NCBI GenBank assembly: GCA_041485385.1 | Contig: JBGPJM010000048.1 | Location: forward strand, 1-26,083 | DNA: 26,083 nucleotides | Source of the DNA: JBGPJM01 sp041485385 | GTDB taxonomy: Bacteria > Planctomycetota > Phycisphaerae > Phycisphaerales > UBA1924 | Direction of reading: 5' to 3' | Shown: in pieces, positions 8,938-16,073 of the stretch | Layout: each line of letters starts with the position of its first letter | Numbering within the stretch: position 1 is the stretch's first letter | Translations under genes and position numbers: made by a program | Notes under the pieces: model-generated | Told to the model about the DNA's origin: nothing | Databases searched by the model: none | The model's input: the letters and a program-made list of their open reading frames with translations, nothing else

Positions 8938-10251
8938 ATGCACCTCACCCGCCGTTTCTTCCTCCAAGCCACCGGCTCCCTCGTCGCCTACCTTGGCGTC
9001 GCGCCCGTGGACCTCTTCGCCCGCGCCGGCGTCCCCCGCCCCGCCTCGCTCCCCCGCGTCACCCGCGGCAAGACCCTCGTCGTCATCTTCCTCCGCGGCG
9101 GGGCCGACGGCCTCAACCTCGTCATCCCGCACGGCGACCCCGCGTACGCCGACCTCCGCAAGGGCATCGGCCTCGGTGCGCCCGGTGCCGGCAAACCCGA
9201 GTCCGTCATCGACCTCGACGGCTTCTTCGGCCTGCACCCGCGCCTCAAGGCGATGGGCCCGCTCTTCGAGTCCGGCGTCGCCGCCGCCGCGCACGCCGTC
9301 GGCTACGACAAGAACACCCGCTCCCACTTCGAGGAGCAGGATGTCTGGGAGACCGGCGTCGTAGGCAACACCTATCAGTCCGACGGCTGGCTCAACCGCC
9401 ACCTCGCCACCTCCGAGGGCCACGGCCCCTTCCGCGCCGTGACTATCGGCGACGCCCTGCCGCGCATCCTCCACGGCAAGGCCACCGCCTACGCCATCCG
9501 CGGCCTCGACGACCTCTCCATGCCCGGCGGCAAGGCCGACCCCCACGTCATCGCCGCCGCCCTCGAGCACGCCTACTGCGTCCCCACCCCGGACCGCCCC
9601 AAGGCCGCGGCCGACGCACGCGACCTTCTCGCCCAGTCGGCCCGCACCACACTCGACGGCCTCACCCAGCTCAAGGCCATCGCCGACCAGCCCTACACCC
9701 CCAAGGCCGAGTACCCCAAGACGCCCCTGGCGACCAAGCTCCAGCAGGTCGCCCGCCTCGTCAAGGCCGACATCGGCCTCGAGGTCGCCGAGCTGGACAT
9801 CGGCGGCTGGGACACGCACCAGAACCAGGGCGCCGCGGCCGGCCAGTTCGGCGACCTTGCCCAGCAGCTCGGCGACGCCCTCGCCGCCTTCGCAGCCGAT
9901 CTCGACGACCGCCTCGACGATGTCACCGTGGTCACCATCTCCGACTTCGGGCGTACCGCCGCCGAGAACGGCACCGGCGGCACCGACCACGGCTGGGCCA
10001 ACTGCATGCTGCTCATCGGCGGTCCGGTCGCCAGGGCCGGCAGGCAGGCGGCCGAGGCCGGCAAGCCGCGCAAGGTCGTCACGACCTGGCCGGGCCTCGC
10101 CCACGACCAGCTCCATCAGGGGCGCGATCTCCTGCACACTACCGACTTCCGCGATGTGCTCAGCGAGCTCGTAAAGGTCCACCTGGGCAACCCCCACCTG
10201 GAAACCATCCTCCCGCAGCACGAGTTCAAGCCCGTCGGCCTCATCGCGTAA
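8938..10251 (+). CDS. DUF1501-family exported protein (Tat-type signal)
   Basis: A 437-aa protein with a strong Shine-Dalgarno (AAGGAGG at 8925-8931, 6 nt before ATG). The N-terminus TRRFFLQATGSLVAYLGVA is a twin-arginine-type signal, implying export in folded form. DUF1501 proteins share the alkaline-phosphatase/sulfatase-like fold. Family blocks visible here are LVVIFLRGGADGLNLVIPHGD near the N-terminus, GGWDTHQNQG mid-protein, and VVTISDFGRTAAENGTGGTDHGWAN toward the end. The length is normal for the family. It is the usual downstream partner of DUF1800, 16 nt away, so the two are almost surely co-transcribed. The biochemical activity of the pair is not settled in the literature I know. 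Confidence 0.93.
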   Translation: MHLTRRFFLQATGSLVAYLGVAPVDLFARAGVPRPASLPRVTRGKTLVVIFLRGGADGLNLVIPHGDPAYADLRKGIGLGAPGAGKPESVIDLDGFFGLHPRLKAMGPLFESGVAAAAHAVGYDKNTRSHFEEQDVWETGVVGNTYQSDGWLNRHLATSEGHGPFRAVTIGDALPRILHGKATAYAIRGLDDLSMPGGKADPHVIAAALEHAYCVPTPDRPKAAADARDLLAQSARTTLDGLTQLKAIADQPYTPKAEYPKTPLATKLQQVARLVKADIGLEVAELDIGGWDTHQNQGAAAGQFGDLAQQLGDALAAFAADLDDRLDDVTVVTISDFGRTAAENGTGGTDHGWANCMLLIGGPVARAGRQAAEAGKPRKVVTTWPGLAHDQLHQGRDLLHTTDFRDVLSELVKVHLGNPHLETILPQHEFKPVGLIA

Positions 10252-10262
10252 GCTGCATTATC

Positions 10263-10317
10263 ATCCGCCCCTTTCCGCTTCTCTGCGTGTCTGCGTGAGG
10301 TCTGTTCGGCGGCGGAT
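10263..10317 (+). repeat. Short repeats in the leader of the giant hydrolase gene
   Basis: ATCCGCC (10263-10269) and GGCGGAT (10311-10317) form a 7-bp inverted repeat with a 41-nt interior. The interior holds a perfect tandem 8-mer, TCTGCGTG twice (10282-10297). It lies in the 82-nt gap between the DUF1501 stop and the next start, so it could act as a leader hairpin; no function is shown. Confidence 0.35.
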
Positions 10318-10333
10318 ATCTGCAGGTGAACCC

Positions 10334-13300
10334 ATGCTCAGCGCCCTGGTCCTTCTCGCGTGCGTCCTCGTCTCCGACACACCCGTCGATTTCGGCCGCG
10401 CCGAACTCACCCGCAGCTTCCACGCCGCCGGCCTCGACACCCGCCTCGCCGACATCGACCTCCGCGTGACGCCCGGCGGCACGCCCGAGAGCTTCACGAT
10501 CCGCTCGAAGGACGGCCGCACCGTCGTCGAGGGCGCCGACCCGGCCGGCGCTATGTACGGCGCCCTCGAGCTCGCCGAGCGAGTCCACCTCCGCGCGGGC
10601 GCCGCGCTCCAAGCCCCGGACGTCGCCGCCTCCCCCTTCCTCCGCGACCGCGGCCTCAACGTCTTCCTCACCCTCCCCTGGAACTACGACAAGAACGACA
10701 CCGACTACGACCCCGCCGCCCTCACCGACCCGGACCGCTGGTGGTTTCAGAACGATGACTATTGGCAGACGCTCTTGGATCTCATGGCCCGCGCCCGCCT
10801 GAACTGGCTCGATATCCACGGCACCTGGGACATCAGTGTCACGAACGCGCCCAACCTCTACGCCTATTTCGTCCAGTGCCCCGACTTCCCCCAGGTCGGT
10901 GTCGCGCCCGAGATCAAGGCCGCCAACCTTGCCCGCCTCAACCGCATCATCGAGATGGCCCACGCCCGCGCCATCCGCGTCAGCGTCATGGCCTACGAGG
11001 CCCGCCTTACTACGCCGCACAACGCCGCCCCGCCCTACCCCCAGGATGAGAAGACCGAGTACGACTACACCCGTCAGGCCGTCGAGACCATGCTCCGCGG
11101 CGCCCCCGGCCTGGACGCCATCGGCTTCCGAATCGGCGAGAGCGGGCACGGCGGCGACTTCTTCCGCTGCTACCTCGACGCGATCGACCACTGCGGGCGC
11201 GACATCCCCCTCGTTACTCGCTCCTGGGTCACCCGGCGCGCCAAGGTTCTTCCCCTCGCCGCCGGTTCCTCCGACTTCACCGTCGAGATCAAGTTCAACG
11301 GCGAGCAGTGGGGCCCACCCTATCCCATCGCCGGCGGGCGCGTCGCCGGCTGGTACAGCTACTCGTTCGAGGACTATTTCAGCGACCCGGGCAAGGGGCC
11401 GTTCAAACACACCTGGGCCGGCAACTCGTTCGACGGTGCCGGGGAGGCGGGGTGGCCCCCGGAGCCCTACAAGATCGTCTGGCAGGTCCGCCTCAACGGC
11501 ACGCACCGCATCTTCCCCTTCTTCGACCCCGACTGGGTACGCCGTTCGGTCCGCTCCATGCGACGCGGCACGGCCAGCGGCTACACCATCGAGCCCATCA
11601 ACGCCTACTTCCCCGCCTCCGAGCGCTACTACCTCGCTGATCCCAAGGACCAGTGGTGCGACTGGATCCATCAGCGCGACGCCCTCTTCATCACTTCCTG
11701 GGGCCGCCTTGGCTACGACCCCGACACTTCCGCCGAAGTCTTCGCCGCCGCGGCCCGCGACCGCTTCGGCCCCCGCGCCGCCGAGATCGCCCAGGCCTGG
11801 CAGGCCGCCAGCCGCATCATCCCCACCGCCTTCTCCGCCTATTCCCTTGGCCCTGACCACCGCAGCCACGCCCCCGAGTTGGAGTGGGGGGGTGACACTC
11901 GCGCCTTCATCGATCGCGAGCCGTTCGACTCCCACGTCTTCATGTCCGTCAAGGAGCTGCTCGGTCTCCTCTCGACCGGCGGCATCGACGGGCGCCTCAC
12001 CCCCCTCGACGCCGCGGCCATGCTCGAGCGCCTCCGCGACCAGTGCGCCCCGCTCGCGCGCATCCCGCTCGACGATGTGCCCGACGCCGCCGGCGCCCGG
12101 GGCCAGGTCCGCGAGCTCGCCCGCTCCACCGCAATGCTCGCCCACTTGGGCGACTATTACGCCGCCCGCCTCCGCGCTGCCGAGGCCCTCGCCCGCGCCG
12201 AGGCCTCCCCGGACCAGCACGACGCCGCGCTCAAGGAGACCGGCGCTTTCACCAAGCGCGCCCTCGATGCCTGGCAGGCGCTCAGCGAATCGCCGGAGGC
12301 CCACGCCTACCGCCCCTTCACCGACCGCCTCCGCATGCACACCAACGAGTTCCACTGGCGCAACGAGCTCGCCAGCATGCAGAAGGAGGCCGCGAAGTTC
12401 CCCGCCCCCGCGGGCGCCGCGCCCGCCGCGCCGCCGCCGACCGCGCGCCGCGCCGCCGACCCCGCGATCTCCTGGACGATGGACGGCTCGATGGTCGATT
12501 GCTCAATTCCCAGCGCCGATATCTCCCGCGCTTGGTTGCTCCACAAGCCGCTCCCAAGCTCCACCTTCTTTCACAAGGTCTCCATGTCCCGGGCCGCAAA
12601 CGGTGCCGCGCTTCATGCCTCGTTCCTCCGCCTCCCGGCCGGTCACCTCATCGCCGCCGAGATCGAGCAGGACGGCAAGGTCCGGCGCATCCCCTCCTGG
12701 GACCCCGGCCCGCCCTACATGGTCCTCCCCAGCGTCCCCGGCCCCACGCCCACCTACTACAGCAGCGAAGAGGCCCTCACCTACCTCCGCCCCGATGTCC
12801 TCTCCCCCGACCGTTACTCCATGATGCTCGTCTGCACCCGCGCCTTGAACATGCACCGCGGTTTCCCGGTCTCCGTGCAGCGAAAGCTGACCGTCGCCGT
12901 CGAGCGCGGCCTGCCCCTCCTCGTCCTCCAGCAGGATTACACCTCCGGCCGCTACCCGCTCGACTGGCTCGGGCCCGAAGCGCCGCGCGTGGAGAACTCC
13001 CCCTCACGCATCTTCGACCCCGCCGGCGCCCTCTCCCTCCCGCGCATCGAGACCGACGACATCCTCTGGCAGCGCTTCACCCCCTCCCCCGGCTGGGAGG
13101 TCCTTGGCAATGGCGGCCTCGCCCACGCCCACCGCGGCCAGGGTGACATCTGGATGACCCAGGCCCGTCTCATGCAGCGCATGCACATCCCCGACTGCGC
13201 CCGCGCGCTCCAGACCCTCCTCTCGATGCGCGGCACCGACAAGCCGATCGTCCTCGTCGACGCCGGCACCGAGGGCGCCGATTTCGCAACCTCCGTCTTC

Positions 13301-15262
13301 GCCGATTTCATGAACGCCCACGGCATCCCCTTCCTCACCCTCGGCGAGGTCATCGCCGATCGCCAGGGCCCCGACTGCCTCACGCCCGTCCCCGGCCCCG
13401 TCAGCGCCGACACCATCCTCGAGGGCCGCGGCCGGGACATGATGCAGAGATTCCTCGCCGCCAAGGTCAAGGCCGCCGCCCACGTCCCCGTCCCCGCCTC
13501 GCGTGCCGAGTTCGACACTCGCCGCGCCGCCCAGAAGAAGGAGCTCATGCGCGCCCTGGGCCTCGATCCGCTCCCCGAGCGCACCCCCCTCAACGCCCGC
13601 ATCACCGGCACGCTCAAGCGAGATGGCTACCGCATCGAGAGGCTCGTCTTCGACAGCCGCCCCAACTTCCCGGTCACCGCGCTCGTCTATGTCCCCGACC
13701 CTGCACCGGCCGGCACGCGCTTCCCCGTCATCGTCAACCCCCACGGCCACTGGAACCACAAGAAGGCCGAGCCCGTCGTCCAGACCCGCGCCATCTCGCA
13801 GGCCCTCCGCGGCTACCTCGCCATCGTCGTCGATTCACCCGGCCACAGCTTCGAGGGCGACACTCCCATCGAGCGCCGTTGGACCGGCACCCACGACGAC
13901 CTCACCCTCACCCTCGGCGTCGGATGCGCGACCGGCGTCTACGTCTGGGACCTCATGCGCGCCGTCGATTACCTCCAGACTCGCCCCGACGCCGACACCT
14001 CCCGCATCGGGCTCACCGGCACCTCCGGCGGCGGCCTCGCCACCGTCTACGCCTTCGCGGCCGACGACCGCTTCACTGCCGCCGTCCCCGTCTGCTACCC
14101 CTCCAGCCTCGAGGTCTGTCCCCGCAACGGCTGCCTCTGCAACCACGTCCCCGGCACGCTCCAGATCGGCGACCGCGCCGATGTCCTGGCCATCCGCGCC
14201 CCCGCCCCAGTCTTCGTCATCGGCGCAACCAACGACGCCGAGTTCCCCCCCGAGGGCACCCGTCTCACCGGCGAGAAGCTCAAGGCCCTCTACTCCGTCT
14301 ACGGTGCCGCCGATGACACCGGCTGGCTGCTCGTCGAGTCCGGCCACGACTACAACCGCCCCATGCGCGAGGCGGCGATGGGCTTCTTCGACAAACACCT
14401 CCGCGCCATCGGCGATGGCTCCCCCGTCCCGGAGCCCGCGATCACCCCGGAGCCCGCCGACTCCAAGGACCTGGTCTGCCTCCCCGATCCGCCCGCGAGC
14501 CTGCGCACCATGCGCGACCTCGCCAAGGAGCGCCTCGCGCTTGCCTCACCGAAGACGTTCGCGCAGGTCGCCGCGCTCAACGGTGGCACGCCGGCCGCAT
14601 CGCCGCTCAACGCGCGCCTCATCGACACCTCCTCCGCCGATCCACACACGCGCTTCCTCACCTTCAACTCCGAACCCGGCCTGACGATCCCCGGCGTCCT
14701 CCTCCTCCCCGCCGGCACCCCCCGCGCCGCCGTTGTCCTTGTTTCCGAGAAGGGCAAGACCGCCGCCCCCGGTGAGTTCGATGCCGACGCCCTCCTTGCC
14801 GCCAACATCGCCTGCCTCTCCATCGATGTCCGCGGCTGCGGCGAGCTCCCCGGCCTCGACGAGCGCCTCATGGCCTATCTCGGCACCGCCGACGCCTTCG
14901 CGATGGGCTGGGACACCGCCCGCGCCGCCCGCGCCCTCCTCGATCTCGCTCCCGGCCTCTCCCTCCCGCGCGATCTCCGCATTGGCGTCGCCGGCCGCGG
15001 CCCCTGCGCCTCCCAGGCCGCCATGTTCGCCGCGCTCATGGACCCCGACGCCGTTGCGTTCGTCGCCGGCCTTGACGCCCTCCACGACTACGCCGAGTGC
15101 TTCCAATCCGGAGTCCCGACCACCGCCATCCAGTTCCGCGCCGCGGACTCTGCTCCGCTCGACCACCTCCGGTCGCTGGTTCACCAGCCCGCGCGCTGGC
15201 ACTTCCGAGGCGGCAACGCCCCGAACCCCGGCGTCATGATCGTCGACCTTTCCAAGCCCTGA
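10334..15262 (+). CDS. Giant secreted multi-module hydrolase: glycosidase-like barrel, middle domain, acetyl-xylan-esterase-type hydrolase, degenerate second alpha/beta hydrolase
   Basis: A 1642-aa protein. ATG 10334 follows AGGTGA at 5 nt and opens a hydrophobic signal-like stretch (MLSALVLLACVLV). Residues 1 to about 95 resemble the small domain preceding GH20/GH67-type barrels (VVEGADPAGAMYGALELAERV). About 99-670 is a probable TIM-barrel glycosidase, with candidate acids in the LDIHGTWD strand and at Glu269 (RIGESGHGG); similarity to alpha-glucuronidases is suggestive only. After a Pro/Ala linker (about 685-705), residues 733-1016 form a domain resembling class-I amidotransferase/ThuA-like folds. 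About 1056-1363 is an alpha/beta hydrolase of acetyl-xylan-esterase type, with likely triad Ser1231 (GTSGGG), Asp1301 (NDAEF) and His1338 (SGHDYNRPMR). From about 1439 a second hydrolase-like domain has Gly1556 (GRGPC) where a GxSxG nucleophile is expected. It likely shares a transcript with the DUF1800/DUF1501 pair. Confidence 0.82.
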   Translation: MLSALVLLACVLVSDTPVDFGRAELTRSFHAAGLDTRLADIDLRVTPGGTPESFTIRSKDGRTVVEGADPAGAMYGALELAERVHLRAGAALQAPDVAASPFLRDRGLNVFLTLPWNYDKNDTDYDPAALTDPDRWWFQNDDYWQTLLDLMARARLNWLDIHGTWDISVTNAPNLYAYFVQCPDFPQVGVAPEIKAANLARLNRIIEMAHARAIRVSVMAYEARLTTPHNAAPPYPQDEKTEYDYTRQAVETMLRGAPGLDAIGFRIGESGHGGDFFRCYLDAIDHCGRDIPLVTRSWVTRRAKVLPLAAGSSDFTVEIKFNGEQWGPPYPIAGGRVAGWYSYSFEDYFSDPGKGPFKHTWAGNSFDGAGEAGWPPEPYKIVWQVRLNGTHRIFPFFDPDWVRRSVRSMRRGTASGYTIEPINAYFPASERYYLADPKDQWCDWIHQRDALFITSWGRLGYDPDTSAEVFAAAARDRFGPRAAEIAQAWQAASRIIPTAFSAYSLGPDHRSHAPELEWGGDTRAFIDREPFDSHVFMSVKELLGLLSTGGIDGRLTPLDAAAMLERLRDQCAPLARIPLDDVPDAAGARGQVRELARSTAMLAHLGDYYAARLRAAEALARAEASPDQHDAALKETGAFTKRALDAWQALSESPEAHAYRPFTDRLRMHTNEFHWRNELASMQKEAAKFPAPAGAAPAAPPPTARRAADPAISWTMDGSMVDCSIPSADISRAWLLHKPLPSSTFFHKVSMSRAANGAALHASFLRLPAGHLIAAEIEQDGKVRRIPSWDPGPPYMVLPSVPGPTPTYYSSEEALTYLRPDVLSPDRYSMMLVCTRALNMHRGFPVSVQRKLTVAVERGLPLLVLQQDYTSGRYPLDWLGPEAPRVENSPSRIFDPAGALSLPRIETDDILWQRFTPSPGWEVLGNGGLAHAHRGQGDIWMTQARLMQRMHIPDCARALQTLLSMRGTDKPIVLVDAGTEGADFATSVFADFMNAHGIPFLTLGEVIADRQGPDCLTPVPGPVSADTILEGRGRDMMQRFLAAKVKAAAHVPVPASRAEFDTRRAAQKKELMRALGLDPLPERTPLNARITGTLKRDGYRIERLVFDSRPNFPVTALVYVPDPAPAGTRFPVIVNPHGHWNHKKAEPVVQTRAISQALRGYLAIVVDSPGHSFEGDTPIERRWTGTHDDLTLTLGVGCATGVYVWDLMRAVDYLQTRPDADTSRIGLTGTSGGGLATVYAFAADDRFTAAVPVCYPSSLEVCPRNGCLCNHVPGTLQIGDRADVLAIRAPAPVFVIGATNDAEFPPEGTRLTGEKLKALYSVYGAADDTGWLLVESGHDYNRPMREAAMGFFDKHLRAIGDGSPVPEPAITPEPADSKDLVCLPDPPASLRTMRDLAKERLALASPKTFAQVAALNGGTPAASPLNARLIDTSSADPHTRFLTFNSEPGLTIPGVLLLPAGTPRAAVVLVSEKGKTAAPGEFDADALLAANIACLSIDVRGCGELPGLDERLMAYLGTADAFAMGWDTARAARALLDLAPGLSLPRDLRIGVAGRGPCASQAAMFAALMDPDAVAFVAGLDALHDYAECFQSGVPTTAIQFRAADSAPLDHLRSLVHQPARWHFRGGNAPNPGVMIVDLSKP

Positions 15263-15295
15263 AACACCGCCCCCGGCACACGGCGCGATCAGGCA

Positions 15296-15328
15296 CGGCC
15301 GCGCCCGCGGCGTTGGTCGTCGCGGCCG
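15296..15328 (+). terminator. GC-rich hairpin after the giant hydrolase gene
   Basis: CGGCCGCG (15296-15303) pairs perfectly with CGCGGCCG (15321-15328) across a 17-nt loop, 33 nt past the stop codon. No T tract follows, so it may only stabilise or slow the transcript end rather than terminate on its own. Confidence 0.35.
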
Positions 15329-15524
15329 GGAATCCCAACGGATGAACTCGGCTTCAGCCGCCACTCACAGTGGCGTCACCCGCGTCCGCGACCATTTCGA
15401 AGATGTTGTTGTCGGGTCGGCGATCCCTGATGTCGGGAATCTCACCATTAACTCGCGACAACTTCAGCGGCCAGGGCGACCCTTCAGGGGTTCTTCAGCG
15501 TCCGGCTTCTTTCAAGGAATGGAG

Positions 15525-15869
15525 ATGGCCTTGTACCGATCCTTGCAGAGTAGACGCGTCCCAACCTCCCGAAGACTGCTCGCCCTCGGCGGCGCTGCGG
15601 CCGTAGTCTTCGCATGGTGCGTCGCCACGCCCACCACTACACCGAGCGGGCAGACCGGCGATGGGACCAGCCGCGCCGTGTCCGCGAACGGCATCTCCAT
15701 CGTCCTGAGCACCCTCGCCCCCGATCGCGGCTACGTCATCGGCGCTCGCGCCGAAGCCACCCTGGGAATCGCGCCGACCCCGCCGGAGATCGCGGCGCTC
15801 GGCGGCCTCGGACTCCTCGCCGTCGTCAGACGGCGCCGACCGGCCAACAGAGTGCACTCCCTGCGGTGA
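15525..15869 (+). CDS. Small secreted protein with PEP-CTERM-like sorting tail
   Basis: I start this gene at ATG 15525 because AAGGA sits 6 nt before it. The frame is open back to 15342, but that stretch does not look like protein. The 114-aa product has an Arg-rich start, a hydrophobic segment (LLALGGAAAVVFAWCVA) and a short Thr/Ser-rich middle. It ends in PTPPEIAALGGLGLLAVVRR, that is, a PTPPE motif, a hydrophobic helix and an Arg cluster. That is the layout of PEP-CTERM signals processed by an exosortase. No exosortase is in the window. The mature part would be only about 45-60 residues and has no recognised domain. A strong hairpin closes the gene about 30 nt downstream. Confidence 0.68.
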   Translation: MALYRSLQSRRVPTSRRLLALGGAAAVVFAWCVATPTTTPSGQTGDGTSRAVSANGISIVLSTLAPDRGYVIGARAEATLGIAPTPPEIAALGGLGLLAVVRRRRPANRVHSLR

Positions 15870-15900
15870 CGGGCCTTTGACCATCATCTAAGCATCGCCC

Positions 15901-15941
15901 GGTGCGGGCCGCCCGCGGCGCAAGCCGCAGCGGCCCGTGCC
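15901..15941 (+). terminator. Long hairpin with GCAA tetraloop after the PEP-CTERM-like gene
   Basis: The outer arms GGTGCGGGCCGC (15901-15912) and GCGGCCCGTGCC (15930-15941) pair over 12 bp with two G-U wobbles. Inside them GCGGC (15915-15919) and GCCGC (15924-15928) pair around a GCAA loop of the GNRA type. The bulges are only CC and A. A short TTT follows. Position and stability fit an intrinsic terminator with a weak U tract. Confidence 0.7.
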
Positions 15942-16073
15942 TTTCCCGGGGCCGCCCCCCTCGTCCTACGGCCGCTGAACCGACGATCCCCGCCACCCAC
16001 GTACCCTTCCGGCGGTATCACAAAGCAGGTACACTGCGCGCCGTTCTTCCGCGCCCCCCTTTGGAGCCCCCAG

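Noticed and set aside
8887..10221. 444-codon minus-strand open frame under the DUF1501 gene
   Set aside because: Antisense shadow of a well-recognised family with a strong Shine-Dalgarno on the plus strand.
10241..12355. 704-codon minus-strand open frame under the giant hydrolase
   Set aside because: Made almost only of Gly, Ala, Val, Glu and Leu runs, the mirror of C-rich third positions on the plus strand; no domain or start signal.
15342..15524. Longer N-terminus for the small PEP-CTERM-like protein
   Set aside because: The extra 61 codons are not protein-like and place the signal-type hydrophobic stretch mid-protein; ATG 15525 has a properly spaced AAGGA.
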